NCBI RefSeq assembly: GCF_000381365.1 | Contig: NZ_KB905467.1 | Span: 861,604-925,603, forward strand | DNA from: Bacteroides salyersiae WAL 10018 = DSM 18765 = JCM 12988 | Lineage (GTDB): Bacteria; Bacteroidota; Bacteroidia; Bacteroidales; Bacteroidaceae | DNA length: 64,000 nucleotides | Direction of reading: 5' to 3' | Part shown: piece by piece, positions 35,037 through 44,278 of the stretch | How positions within the stretch are numbered: the stretch's first letter is position 1 | How the letters are laid out: the number at the start of each line of letters is the position of its first letter | Notes under the pieces: model-generated | Told to the model about the DNA's origin: nothing | Database searches by the model: none | What the model saw: only the letters and a program-made list of their open reading frames with translations | Made by a program: the position numbers and the translations under genes

Positions 35037-36296
35037 ATGAAACGAATGATTCTTTTATTGTCTTTCTTGATGGTAGTGTCATGGATGTACGGACAGATAA
35101 CTTTGGAGGAGTGCCGGCAGAAAACACAGGATAACTATCCGTTGGTGAGACAATACAGCCTTATTGAAAAAACAAAAGAGTATAATCTGAATAATGCTTC
35201 GAAAGGAAATCTGCCACAGTTTTCCCTTTCCGCCAAAGCGAGTTATCAAAGCGATGTGACGGAGCTCCCTGTGAAAATTCCGGGAATAGATATTAAAGGA
35301 CAGCCGAAAGATCAGTATCAAGTGATGCTGGAGCTGAAACAGAACATTTGGGATGGGGGAGAGATACATTCGAAAAAAGAGAGGATACTTGCATCGTCTG
35401 ACGTGGAACGGGAAAAGTTGAATGTCGATATGTATGCTCTGAACGAACGGGTAGATCAAATTTATTTCGGCATTCTGTCATTGGATGAGCAGTTGATACA
35501 GAATCGTCTGTTACAGGAGGACTTGGAGCGTAGTTATCGGCAGATCAGTGCTTATATGGAAAACGGAATAGCCAATCAGGCTGATCTGGATGCTGTGAAA
35601 GTGGAACAGCTTAATACTCGGCAAAAACGGATCGAACTTACCTCGTTGCGACAGGCGTATTTGAAGATGTTGTCTTTACTGACAGGTGAGGAATTGGCGG
35701 AAGATACAAAACTGATGAAGCCGTTAGAGAGCGAATACTCGCTGCTGAATGAGATCCGGCGACCGGAGTTGACATGGTTCGATGCACAGAACAATCAACT
35801 CGGGATACAGGAGGAGGCTCTGAAGGTTGGCTATCTTCCCCGTTTGGGCTTGTTTGTGCAAGGGGTATATGGCAATCCGGGACTGAATATGTTGAAGGAT
35901 GAGTTTGCGCCTTTCTATATAGCAGGGGTGCGCTTATCGTGGAATTTTGGAAGTCTGTATACACTGCGGAATGATAAAAAGGTGATAGCCAGTAACCGGC
36001 AACAGTTGCAGACAAACCGGGATGTGTTTCTTTTTAACACCCGCTTGCAGGCCACACAACAGAACAGCGATATTGTTTCAATGCGGAAACAGATGCAGGA
36101 TGACGAAGAAATAATTCGCTTGCGTACCAATATTCGTTTGGCTGCCGAAGCGAAGGTGGCGAACGGTACCCTTACTGTTACCGATATGCTTCGGGAAATC
36201 ACCTCTGAGAATATGGCCCGGCAAACGAAAGCATTGCACGAGGTACAGTTGTTGATGAACATCTGGAAACTGAAATATACGATAAATGGAGAGTGA
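35037..36296 (+). CDS. TolC-family outer-membrane protein of ABC exporter
   Basis: 419 aa from ATG 35037 (signal MILLLSFLMVVSWMYGQ). The ATG at 34950 lies before the -7 box. Outer-membrane efflux helical repeats (QADLDAVKVEQLNTRQKRIEL; LRTNIRLAAEAKVANGTLTV). First gene of the TolC-HlyD-ABC-permease-permease operon. Confidence 0.9.
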   Translation: MKRMILLLSFLMVVSWMYGQITLEECRQKTQDNYPLVRQYSLIEKTKEYNLNNASKGNLPQFSLSAKASYQSDVTELPVKIPGIDIKGQPKDQYQVMLELKQNIWDGGEIHSKKERILASSDVEREKLNVDMYALNERVDQIYFGILSLDEQLIQNRLLQEDLERSYRQISAYMENGIANQADLDAVKVEQLNTRQKRIELTSLRQAYLKMLSLLTGEELAEDTKLMKPLESEYSLLNEIRRPELTWFDAQNNQLGIQEEALKVGYLPRLGLFVQGVYGNPGLNMLKDEFAPFYIAGVRLSWNFGSLYTLRNDKKVIASNRQQLQTNRDVFLFNTRLQATQQNSDIVSMRKQMQDDEEIIRLRTNIRLAAEAKVANGTLTVTDMLREITSENMARQTKALHEVQLLMNIWKLKYTINGE

Positions 36297-36346
36297 TATG
36301 CCGGTTGAGAGAGACAAATAATAGAAATAATTAAAATATACTTTAT

Positions 36347-37255
36347 ATGAAGTCAATGAAACTTATAGGAACTTTTTCCTTACTTTTAATAACTGCCGCT
36401 TGTGGGAGTGGCATGCCTGATTATGATGCAACCGGTACGTTTGAAACGACCGAAGTGCTGGTCTCCTCCGAAGTATCCGGAAAATTACTTTGGCTGGATG
36501 TAGAGGAAGGTACGGTTTTGGAGGCCGGGCAGCAGGTGGGAGTGGTGGATACCGTTCAGCTTTACTTAAGAAAAAAACAGTTGGAAGCCAGCGTGAAATC
36601 AGTTGAGGGCCAACTTCCCGATATTTTGAAGCAGGTTGCCGCTTTGAAAGAAGAGATTGCTACTGCCGAGCGTGAGAAACGTCGTGTGGAGAATCTGTTG
36701 AAAGCCGGTGCTGCCAATCAGAAACAACTGGATGACGCCCAAGCCCATCTGGAAGTATTGCAGAAACAACTCGTAGCGCAGGGATCTACTTTGCTTAACA
36801 GCCGTGAAAGTCTTACCTGGCAGAGTTCTTCGGTAGGTGTTCAAGTGGCACAGGTGGAAGATCAGTTGATGAAATGTCACATTACATCTCCCATCGCCGG
36901 CACGGTACTCGCCAAATATGCGGAAGCCGGCGAACTGGCAACGATGGGTAAGCCGCTGTTTAAAGTGGCGGATATGGAGCAGATGTATATCCGCGCATAT
37001 ATTACTTCCGAACAACTGTCGCAAGTGAAGTTGGGGCAAAAGGTCACGGTGTTTTCCGATTATGGAAATGATGAAAGAAAAGAGTATCCGGGCGTTGTTA
37101 CTTGGATATCCGACCGTTCGGAATTTACTCCGAAAACGATTCTTACGAAAGATGAACGCGCCAATTTGGTATATGCCGTAAAAGTAGCCGTGAAAAATGA
37201 CGGGTATCTGAAAATAGGAATGTATGGAGGAGTGGTGTTTGAGAAGGGGAAATAA
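36347..37255 (+). CDS. HlyD-like membrane-fusion lipoprotein (YbhG-like)
   Basis: 302 aa. Lipoprotein signal ending in LITAACGSG. Biotinyl-lipoyl half (VSSEVSGKLLWLDVEEGTVLEAGQQ), a long coiled hairpin near 75-160, second half VAEAGELATMGKPLFKVAD-like. Connects the ABC transporter with the TolC protein. 50 bases after the TolC stop, 14 before the ATPase gene. Confidence 0.9.
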   Translation: MKSMKLIGTFSLLLITAACGSGMPDYDATGTFETTEVLVSSEVSGKLLWLDVEEGTVLEAGQQVGVVDTVQLYLRKKQLEASVKSVEGQLPDILKQVAALKEEIATAEREKRRVENLLKAGAANQKQLDDAQAHLEVLQKQLVAQGSTLLNSRESLTWQSSSVGVQVAQVEDQLMKCHITSPIAGTVLAKYAEAGELATMGKPLFKVADMEQMYIRAYITSEQLSQVKLGQKVTVFSDYGNDERKEYPGVVTWISDRSEFTPKTILTKDERANLVYAVKVAVKNDGYLKIGMYGGVVFEKGK

Positions 37256-37269
37256 AAGGAGAGGGGAGA

Positions 37270-38748
37270 ATGGAGAAAGAAGATAGGATGAAGATGGAGG
37301 TGGTGGTAGATGGGGTAAGTAAACGGTATGGGAAAGTGGAGGCTTTACAGGATGTCTCTTTCTCGGTGAAGCGTGGTGAACTGTTCGGGCTTATCGGACC
37401 GGATGGGGCAGGAAAGAGTACGCTTTTCCGGATTTTGACTACGTTGTTGCTTGCTGATGGCGGTACGGCTACCGTAGGAGGACTGGATGTGGTGAAGGAA
37501 TATCGGAAAATCCGGCACAAAGTGGGGTATATGCCCGGGCGGTTCTCTTTGTATAAGGACTTGACGGTCGAAGAGAATCTGAACTTCTTTGCGACGGTTT
37601 TTCATACTACCATAGAGGAAAATTATGATTTGGTGAAGGATATTTACCAGCAGATAGAGCCTTTTAAGAAACGCCGGGCAGGGGCATTGTCGGGAGGAAT
37701 GAAGCAGAAGTTGGCTTTGAGTTGTGCTTTGATCCATAAGCCGGACATCCTGTTTCTTGATGAACCGACCACCGGGGTAGACCCCGTTTCCCGTAAGGAA
37801 TTTTGGGAAATGCTTCGCCGGCTCAAAGAGCAGGGGATCACCATTATAGCTTCTACCCCCATTATGGATGAGGCCCGGCAATGCGACCGTATTGCTTTTA
37901 TTCACGAAGGACGGATACACGGCATCGATACCCCGGAACAGATTCTGCGCCGGTTTGCCGCTATCCTATGTCCGCCGGGACTGGAACGGGAGGAAACGCA
38001 TCACGACAACGACTATGTCATTGAAGTGGATAACCTCTGTAAACGATTCGGGAACTTTACTGCCGTGGATCATATTTCATTTAAAGTGAATCGTGGCGAA
38101 ATCTTTGGTTTTCTTGGTGCCAATGGGGCCGGCAAGACTACTGCGATGCGTATGCTTTGCGGATTGAGCAAGCCGACTTCCGGGCAGGGAGTGGTAGCCG
38201 GATTCGACATCTTTACTCATTCTGAGGAAGTGAAAAAGAATATCGGTTATATGAGCCAGAAATTTTCTCTGTACGAGGATCTCAAGGTGTGGGAAAATAT
38301 TCGTCTGTTTGCCGGTATCTATGGCATGAAAGATAAAGAGATTGCTGTGAAGACGGATGAACTTCTGGCACGCCTTGGTTTTAGTGACGAACGCGATACG
38401 CTGGTCCGTAGCCTTCCTTTAGGCTGGAAACAGAAGCTTGCTTTTTCCGTTTCCATCTTTCATGAGCCGAAGATTGTCTTTTTGGATGAGCCTACCGGAG
38501 GAGTCGATCCCGCCACCCGCCGACAGTTTTGGGAGCTTATCTATCAGGCTGCCGACCGGGGAATTACCGTTTTTGTTACCACCCATTATATGGATGAGGC
38601 AGAGTATTGCAACCGTGTTTCTATCATGGTGGACGGGTGTATCGAGGCGCTCGACACACCTCTTCGGCTGAAGGAACAGTTTCATGCCGATACGATGGAT
38701 GATGTATTTCAGCAACTGGCCCGCAAGGCTGTCCGTAAAGCAGATTAA
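37270..38748 (+). CDS. Duplicated ABC transporter ATPase (YbhF-like)
   Basis: 492 aa, two fused ATPase domains. Domain 1: Walker A GPDGAGKST near residue 44, signature LSGGMKQKLALS, Walker B LFLDEPTTG. Domain 2: Walker A GANGAGKTT near 285, signature region LPLGWKQKLAFS (a degenerate LSGG), Walker B VFLDEPTGG. The fused pair powers the two ABC-2 permeases that follow (gap of 3 bases). Known YbhF/YhiI-type systems export drugs or cationic compounds; the substrate here is unknown. Confidence 0.93.
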   Translation: MEKEDRMKMEVVVDGVSKRYGKVEALQDVSFSVKRGELFGLIGPDGAGKSTLFRILTTLLLADGGTATVGGLDVVKEYRKIRHKVGYMPGRFSLYKDLTVEENLNFFATVFHTTIEENYDLVKDIYQQIEPFKKRRAGALSGGMKQKLALSCALIHKPDILFLDEPTTGVDPVSRKEFWEMLRRLKEQGITIIASTPIMDEARQCDRIAFIHEGRIHGIDTPEQILRRFAAILCPPGLEREETHHDNDYVIEVDNLCKRFGNFTAVDHISFKVNRGEIFGFLGANGAGKTTAMRMLCGLSKPTSGQGVVAGFDIFTHSEEVKKNIGYMSQKFSLYEDLKVWENIRLFAGIYGMKDKEIAVKTDELLARLGFSDERDTLVRSLPLGWKQKLAFSVSIFHEPKIVFLDEPTGGVDPATRRQFWELIYQAADRGITVFVTTHYMDEAEYCNRVSIMVDGCIEALDTPLRLKEQFHADTMDDVFQQLARKAVRKAD

Positions 38749-38751
38749 GGA

Positions 38752-39855
38752 ATGAAACAGTTTATAGCTTTTGTCAGAAAAGAGTTTTTCCATATTTTTC
38801 GTGACCGGCGGACGATGTTGATCCTTTTGGGAATGCCTGTCGTTCAGATCATTCTCTTTGGTTTCGCCATATCTACCGAAGTGAAAAATGTGCGTGTAGC
38901 CGTACTCGATCCTAACAATGACGTAATGACGCGTCACATCGTCGACCGGATCAATGCCAGTGAATATTTTATGGTGACCCGGTTGCTTCATTCTCCACAG
39001 GAAGTGGAAAAGGCCTTTAGGGAGGGGGATACCGATCTTGCTATTGTATTCGGTACACAGTTTGCCGACAGGCTTTATGCCGGTGATGCCGAGATACAGC
39101 TTATTACCGATGCCACCGACCCTAATATGGCAACAACACAGGTAAATTATGCTACGGGTATTATCGCTTCCGTGCAACAGGAAATGATGCCTGCCGGCGT
39201 TTCTGTTCCTACGATCGTGCCGGATGTCAAGTTGCTCTATAATCCGCAGATGAAGAGTACTTATAACTTTGTTCCCGGTGTCATGGGGCTTATCCTGATG
39301 CTGATTTGTGCAATGATGACCTCTATATCCATTGTTCGTGAGAAGGAGACCGGAACAATGGAGATCTTGTTGGTTTCACCTGTCCGTCCGTTGTTTGTGA
39401 TATTATCCAAAGCAGTACCTTATTTTGTATTGTCATTCATTAATCTGATCACGATCCTGTTGTTGTCGGTTTATGTGTTGCATGTGCCTGTGGCAGGTAG
39501 TCTGTTCTGGTTGATTGTCGTATCGCTGTTGTTTATATTCGTATCATTGGCATTGGGCTTGCTTATCTCTTCGGTAACACGGACACAGGTAGCTGCCATG
39601 TTGGCTTCGGGATTGATTTTGATGATGCCTACCATGATACTTTCCGGTATGATTTTCCCCATAGAAAGCATGCCGCTCGTATTGCAGGTGATATCCGATG
39701 TACTGCCTGCCCGTTGGTACATTCAGGCTGTGCGTAAGTTGATGATCGAGGGAGTGGATGTCGCATTTGTAGTGAAAGAGATTATTATTCTGGCATTTAT
39801 GGCGATAGTACTGATTACGATTAGTTTCAAGAAGTTTAAAAACAGATTGGAATGA
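38752..39855 (+). CDS. ABC-2 type permease (YbhS-like)
   Basis: 367 aa. N-terminal TM (MLILLGMPVVQIILFGFAIST), a large extracytoplasmic loop, then five TM segments with the ABC-2 signature region (EKETGTMEILLVSPVRP). Pairs with the next permease. Followed by a family 1 palindromic repeat. Confidence 0.92.
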   Translation: MKQFIAFVRKEFFHIFRDRRTMLILLGMPVVQIILFGFAISTEVKNVRVAVLDPNNDVMTRHIVDRINASEYFMVTRLLHSPQEVEKAFREGDTDLAIVFGTQFADRLYAGDAEIQLITDATDPNMATTQVNYATGIIASVQQEMMPAGVSVPTIVPDVKLLYNPQMKSTYNFVPGVMGLILMLICAMMTSISIVREKETGTMEILLVSPVRPLFVILSKAVPYFVLSFINLITILLLSVYVLHVPVAGSLFWLIVVSLLFIFVSLALGLLISSVTRTQVAAMLASGLILMMPTMILSGMIFPIESMPLVLQVISDVLPARWYIQAVRKLMIEGVDVAFVVKEIIILAFMAIVLITISFKKFKNRLE

Positions 39856-39861
39856 TGGAAT

Positions 39862-39973
39862 AATGTGCCAATTGGGCAATATGCCAATGTGCCAATTAGA
39901 GAAAATGAACATAATTAACCCATTAAAAGCGCCAGCCAATTGGCACATTGTCCCATTGGCATATTGGCACATT
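39862..39973. repeat. Intergenic palindromic repeat, family 1 (copy B)
   Basis: 36-base arms (39862-39897 and 39938-39973) built from the units ATTGGCACATTGG, CATATTGG and TTGCCCAATTGG, with a 40-base spacer. It separates the two ABC-2 permease genes. The longest ORF for the second permease starts inside it (39948), so that start is wrong. Confidence 0.85.
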
Positions 39974-39980
39974 ATTTACT

Positions 39981-41153
39981 ATGATCAAGTTTCTTATTGA
40001 AAAAGAATTTAAGCAATTGATGCGTAATTCGTTTCTTCCGCGTCTTATCTTGCTCTTTCCTTGCATGATCATGATTTTTATGCCTTGGGCAATGAATCTT
40101 GAAGTGCGGAATATTTCTCTGAATATCGTAGATAATGATCATTCGGTGATTTCGCGCCGATTGGTTGATAAGATTGCCGCTTCCACTTACTTTCGCCTTA
40201 CGGCTCTTCCGGATTCTTATGACGCGGCATTGAGAAATGTGGAGTCGGGTGATGCTGATGTTATCCTTGAAATTCCACATCATTTTGAAAGGAATTGTAC
40301 CAGTGGAAACACTGCTCACGTATTGATTGCAGTGAATGCGGTTAACGGTACGAAAGGCGGATTGGGCAGTGCTTATCTCTCCAACATCATTCGTGATTAT
40401 GCTTCCGAAGTAGTCTCTTCGTCTGCATTCTCTCCTGTAACGCTTTCTGTGCAAGCTGATGTATTGGGGGATGATACTGTCGTAGGGGGTATTCCGGCAT
40501 CTTTTACTGCCGATTGCCGGTTATCTACTCTTAACTTGTATAATCCGAATCTGAACTATAAGCTTTTTATGGTACCGGCACTTATGGTAATGTTGCTTAC
40601 TCTGATCTGTGGCTTTTTACCGGCCCTTAATATTGTAGGAGAGAAAGAAGCAGGAACTATTGAGCAGATAAATGTCACTCCGGTTGGTAAATTTACTTTT
40701 ATTCTGGCAAAGCTGCTTCCATATTGGCTGATTGGTTTTGTTGTTCTTACTATTTGCTTTATTCTGGCATGGGTACTTTACGGCATTACTCCGGTAGGTC
40801 ATTTTCTGATAATCTACTTTTTTGCGGTTTTGTTTGTATTGTCTATGTCCGGTTTGGGATTGGTTATTTCTAACCATTCTGCCACTATGCAGCAGTCCAT
40901 GTTCGTTATGTGGTTTTGCATGTTAGTCCTTATTTTAATGAGTGGTTTGTTTACTCCCATCAGTAGTATGCCCGAGTGGGCACAAGTGATTACCGTATTC
41001 AATCCGTTGAAATACCTGATGCAGGTGATGCGTATGGTTTATTTGAAGGGTAGTGGCATGGCCGATTTGTTGCCGCAGTTGGGAGCCTTGCTTGCTTTTG
41101 CATTGGTGCTGAATATTTGGGCCGTAAAGAGTTTTAAGAAAGTCGAGGGATAG
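39981..41153 (+). CDS. ABC-2 type permease (YbhR-like)
   Basis: 390 aa from ATG 39981 (MIKFLIEKEFKQLMRNS). It has the same architecture as the previous permease: N-terminal TM, large loop, then a TM bundle with GEKEAGTIEQINVTPVGK. Last gene of the exporter operon. Downstream: an 84-bp structured inverted repeat and a terminator. Confidence 0.92.
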   Translation: MIKFLIEKEFKQLMRNSFLPRLILLFPCMIMIFMPWAMNLEVRNISLNIVDNDHSVISRRLVDKIAASTYFRLTALPDSYDAALRNVESGDADVILEIPHHFERNCTSGNTAHVLIAVNAVNGTKGGLGSAYLSNIIRDYASEVVSSSAFSPVTLSVQADVLGDDTVVGGIPASFTADCRLSTLNLYNPNLNYKLFMVPALMVMLLTLICGFLPALNIVGEKEAGTIEQINVTPVGKFTFILAKLLPYWLIGFVVLTICFILAWVLYGITPVGHFLIIYFFAVLFVLSMSGLGLVISNHSATMQQSMFVMWFCMLVLILMSGLFTPISSMPEWAQVITVFNPLKYLMQVMRMVYLKGSGMADLLPQLGALLAFALVLNIWAVKSFKKVEG

Positions 41154-41183
41154 AGGTACGTTTTTTCGCTTTTTATAAAAAAT

Positions 41184-41267
41184 CACCCGCGTCACAAATT
41201 ATCTGAACTAACATTCCCAAAACGTTGTGTTCAACTTTGGGGGTACAGTTGGTCTGTGACGCGGGTG
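41184..41267. repeat. Nested inverted-repeat element (CACCCGCGTCACA)
   Basis: Arms CACCCGCGTCACA (41184-41196) and TGTGACGCGGGTG (41255-41267) are perfect. The interior holds another pairing CCCAAA...TTTGGG. The core includes CATTCCCAAAACGTTGTG / TTTGGGGGTACAGTT. Could be a compact non-coding mobile element or RNA structure. Confidence 0.65.
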
Positions 41268-41276
41268 GATCTTATG

Positions 41277-41306
41277 AAAAAAGGGGAGTTTTATTATCCC
41301 CTTTTT
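41277..41306. terminator. Bidirectional terminator between ABC permease and hsp20
   Basis: AAAAAAGGGGA (41277-41287) and TCCCCTTTTT (41297-41306). Confidence 0.8.
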
Positions 41307-41350
41307 ACTGTTTATTCTATCGGTAAGATGATTCTTGTCCTTAGAACTTT

Positions 41351-41779
41351 TTATTTAATTTCAATCGTTCTCTCCGGTTTTTTTATCTCCTCTTCGCTAA
41401 GTTTGGGAAGATCAATAGTCAAAACACCGTTTTCAACCTGAGCAGCGATTTTTTCCTTGTCTACATTGTCCGGCAAGATCATGGTTTGTTGGAACTTGGA
41501 GTATGAGAACTCACGGCGCAGATAGCGACCGTCTTTTTTCTCTTCCTTGTTTTCAACTTTTTTCTCCATAGAAATCACGAGATTGTTATCTTCATCGATA
41601 CGGATGTTGAAATCTTCCTTTGTCATACCCGGAGCAGCTACTTCCACTTTATATTCTTTTTCCGATTCAATTACATTGATGGCAGGTGCTGTGGCGTTTG
41701 CTTTTGCCATCCATTCGTTATCAAAGAAATCATTAAAGATACTTGGTAACCAGTTTTGAGTTCTTCTAACAGGCATCAT
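41351..41779 (-). CDS. Hsp20/alpha-crystallin small heat-shock protein
   Basis: 142 aa. Alpha-crystallin domain from ~residue 38 to 135 with the conserved PGMTKEDFNI and GVLTIDLPK motifs and a C-terminal PERTIEIK tail. ATP-independent holdase chaperone, cytoplasmic. The start choice (MMPVRRTQNWLPS) is standard. The gap upstream (41780-42008) contains three ATGCCAA direct repeats but no clear -7 box, so it may be transcribed from a heat-shock-type promoter. Confidence 0.95.
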   Translation of the reverse strand: MMPVRRTQNWLPSIFNDFFDNEWMAKANATAPAINVIESEKEYKVEVAAPGMTKEDFNIRIDEDNNLVISMEKKVENKEEKKDGRYLRREFSYSKFQQTMILPDNVDKEKIAAQVENGVLTIDLPKLSEEEIKKPERTIEIK

Positions 41780-41875
41780 AATTTTAGTCTCCTATCTTTA
41801 AGTTAAACATTCAATTCGTTTATAACTTCCGTTCCGTTTCCGGAACCGTCGTTCACTATCGATAGGGCAAAACAT

Positions 41876-41950
41876 ATGCCAAGCCATTTTTATTCCTATA
41901 TTTGACTATTTGTCATAAAATAGATGCCAAATTTTCATTATTCATGCCAA
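41876..41950. repeat. Three ATGCCAA direct repeats upstream of hsp20
   Basis: ATGCCAA at 41876-41882, 41934-41940 and 41944-41950. The last two are exactly 10 bases apart. A possible operator for hsp20 or simple chance. Confidence 0.35.
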
Positions 41951-42008
41951 TTTGTTATCTCATTTTGTTTATTTTATAAAAAATAGATGGAATTTTGATG
42001 TTTTGATA

Positions 42009-42479
42009 TTATTTTATCAACTTAAAGCGCATTCGCAATACTTTCCGCTCTTCGTTATAATCATAACTGATAATTTTGAAAGTACCTATTTCGGACGTGT
42101 TTTCTACATGTAGTCCGATACATGCACAGACATCATAGCCTCCGATGCGGACGATCCGTAATGTTTCACTTGCGTCTTCCGGCAGTTTGCTGAGGTCGAC
42201 AATATCTTTGGCTTCCTGTTGTGACATAAATTCAATGCTTACAGGCAGATGTAAACGGATAACCTCATTCACCTTCTCCTCGATGGCCTGTATCTGTTCT
42301 TTGTTCGGACAGCTTGCTAATTCATAATCACATTTACTTTTCTTTTTTTCGATGTGGGCATTGCGTGAACGCGGGCAACCGAAGGTTTTCACCATAGTAG
42401 CATTCAGAATATGTTCTACTGTATGCATGGGCGCGATTGACACATCCTGAAACTTGGGGGCTGCTTGATTTATTTCCAT
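42009..42479 (-). CDS. AlaX-type alanyl-tRNA editing protein
   Basis: 156 aa. Matches the second additional domain (SAD) of alanyl-tRNA synthetase: zinc-binding pair HTVEHIL (H-x3-H) near residue 19 and CACIGLHVE (C-x3-H) near 115, spaced as in AlaX. Such free-standing proteins hydrolyse mischarged Ser-/Gly-tRNA(Ala). A -7 box (TACTTTTG at 42512-42519) lies 32 bases upstream. Confidence 0.9.
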   Translation of the reverse strand: MEINQAAPKFQDVSIAPMHTVEHILNATMVKTFGCPRSRNAHIEKKKSKCDYELASCPNKEQIQAIEEKVNEVIRLHLPVSIEFMSQQEAKDIVDLSKLPEDASETLRIVRIGGYDVCACIGLHVENTSEIGTFKIISYDYNEERKVLRMRFKLIK

Positions 42480-42511
42480 AATAGATAAGTTTTTATTTTT
42501 AAATATAAGGA

Positions 42512-42519
42512 CAAAAGTA
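42512..42519 (-). promoter_or_regulatory. -7 box of the alaX gene
   Basis: TACTTTTG on the minus strand. Confidence 0.55.
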
Positions 42520-42616
42520 CATATTTGATTTCATTTTTCTGTTAAACTCACTTGTATACATCATAAGAGGGCATTTCTGTTTGTTATGCTTGTCGGGTTT
42601 AACTGACTCTTCCATA

Positions 42617-43330
42617 TTATTTTAGTTTTTTGTAGAAATACGAAATAAGTTTTTCCAGCATATTCTTCTTGGATGGATTTGAAATAGGCATATTTTCATT
42701 AAGATCATGGCTTTTGCCTGTTTCGTGTTCTTGAATAGGAGTATTAATCCATTGTTTAAGGTAATTTAGTGTGTATTTATACCAATCTTCTTTTGTTAAA
42801 GCTACATCATTCCAATACCATTGGGTACCGTAGCTTTTTAGTTCTCCTATGGCATTTGATAACAGATAAAAGTCGCATAAGATACTATTGTATTCAGTGT
42901 CTATGTATAGTTGTTCCAACTTGAACAATACTTCCGAGATCTTTTCTTTATTTGGTGATTGAACAGCCTGTTTTATAAGGTAGGTGCTATATATTATGAA
43001 AACCCGGTCAGTGATATTAATCTTGTTTAGGTGTAGCTCTTCAAATATTTTATTTGTTAGGGCAGTGAATTCAAATGGATTACAATGAATATCTTCTCCT
43101 GCCAATATAATTAGGTTTTCGGTTTCGTATCCTGCCTGAAGCATTTCGATTGCCCAGTTTATCCATTGAATGTTTATGTTGGAATTTTGCTGTTTATAGA
43201 ACAGAATTTCAGCAGTCATAGGGACTTTTTGTAGTAAGTCGTTTAGGGTTGCTTCGGTCTCACTTGTATACATAGGCGGATGCTTTTGCTTATTGGGGTC
43301 GTTGTGTTCCGGTTGTCGTTCGGTAATCAT
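42617..43330 (-). CDS. Unknown protein, paralogue of the upstream neighbour (soluble)
   Basis: 237 aa, no signal peptide or TM segment. It shares with the neighbouring protein the pattern V-P-x-T-A-x-I-x-Y-Y, W-x-x-W-A-x-E-x-L-x-A-G-Y (here WINWAIEMLQAGY) and an all-helical body. Its 5' end overlaps the stop of the upstream gene by 4 bases (ATGA), so the pair is translationally coupled. Family not recognised. Very AT-rich. The arrangement of tandem paralogues next to a zincin-like gene resembles immunity-gene arrays, but this is inference. Confidence 0.55.
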   Translation of the reverse strand: MITERQPEHNDPNKQKHPPMYTSETEATLNDLLQKVPMTAEILFYKQQNSNINIQWINWAIEMLQAGYETENLIILAGEDIHCNPFEFTALTNKIFEELHLNKINITDRVFIIYSTYLIKQAVQSPNKEKISEVLFKLEQLYIDTEYNSILCDFYLLSNAIGELKSYGTQWYWNDVALTKEDWYKYTLNYLKQWINTPIQEHETGKSHDLNENMPISNPSKKNMLEKLISYFYKKLK

Positions 43331-44127
43331 GATTTGTTGTTCTTTACTTTATTTCTAACTTTTATTATTTCAAATATAGCATTTATTACTAAAACACAGG
43401 TGAAAGATGCTACGATGAGAATGGATATAATGCTATTCGAGAAAAGTTTATATATCATCCAGTAAAAGCCGATAAAGAAAACAATGATAAAAATGAAATA
43501 GACAATAGAAGCATATTTGTTACGACATATTTGTTCCAGCCTTTTTCGAAATGAAGATTTTTGTTCCCATTTATTGTAGATTTTGCTATCCGGCTTTTTA
43601 AGCCATTCATCAAAATATGCTCTTACATACTCTTCCTTATTTTTTAGATCCATGCCTTTCCACAGAGATTGTTCTCCTTCTTCTCTCAGCTCTGTGTAGG
43701 CCACATAGAATACATGGAAATCATATAATAAATAATAATAAGTATTCAGAAACAGCTGATTGAGTTGAGATAATATTTCATATACCTCTTTATTGAGTGT
43801 CAATCCCTGCTTTAAGATATAGATGCCATAGTATTTATAGATTGTGAAAGTATCATCCAAGTCGATATTTAGTTCATCAAAGATGACATTGATAAGTCCA
43901 ATTGATTTTATTTGATCATCTGTCTTTTTATGACTCAAAGCAATGATGTGTGCGTTAATATAGCCTGCTTTCAAAAGCTCGGATGCCCATTCGAACCATT
44001 CGGTAGTAATTTCCAGATCCGCATATTCGGTTGATACCATATAGTATGCGATAGCGGCTGTTGATGGTACTTTCTCGAAAATTTGATTAGAGGGTATGTT
44101 ATCCTCTGTTGTATCTATATTACGCAT
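43327..44127 (-). CDS. Unknown protein with C-terminal membrane anchor, paralogue of the downstream neighbour
   Basis: 266 aa. N-terminal ~180 residues paralogous to the next gene (WFEWASELLKAGY near 45-57; helical body LNQLFLNTYYYLLYDFHVFYVAY). The end has two TM segments (IVYFIFIIVFFIGFYWMIY near 210-228 and SIISILIVASFTCVLVINAIF near 233-253), so this copy is membrane-bound while the other is not. Own -7 box at 44170-44177. Not assigned to a named family. Confidence 0.55.
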   Translation of the reverse strand: MRNIDTTEDNIPSNQIFEKVPSTAAIAYYMVSTEYADLEITTEWFEWASELLKAGYINAHIIALSHKKTDDQIKSIGLINVIFDELNIDLDDTFTIYKYYGIYILKQGLTLNKEVYEILSQLNQLFLNTYYYLLYDFHVFYVAYTELREEGEQSLWKGMDLKNKEEYVRAYFDEWLKKPDSKIYNKWEQKSSFRKRLEQICRNKYASIVYFIFIIVFFIGFYWMIYKLFSNSIISILIVASFTCVLVINAIFEIIKVRNKVKNNKS

Positions 44128-44169
44128 TGCTTAATTGCTCTGTTATTAAATATGGAATATGACTCTATT

Positions 44170-44177
44170 CAAATATA
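44170..44177 (-). promoter_or_regulatory. -7 box of the paralogue pair
   Basis: TATATTTG on the minus strand, 42 bases upstream of the ATG at 44127. Confidence 0.5.
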
Positions 44178-44278
44178 TCAAGGTTCGTGACATTCTTGAA
44201 TATGAATTTAAGGTGCTTATCCACTTCTCATTGTCGCTGTTTGTCTTTTTAGAAATGATTGCAGTTTTCTGCTTTGCT

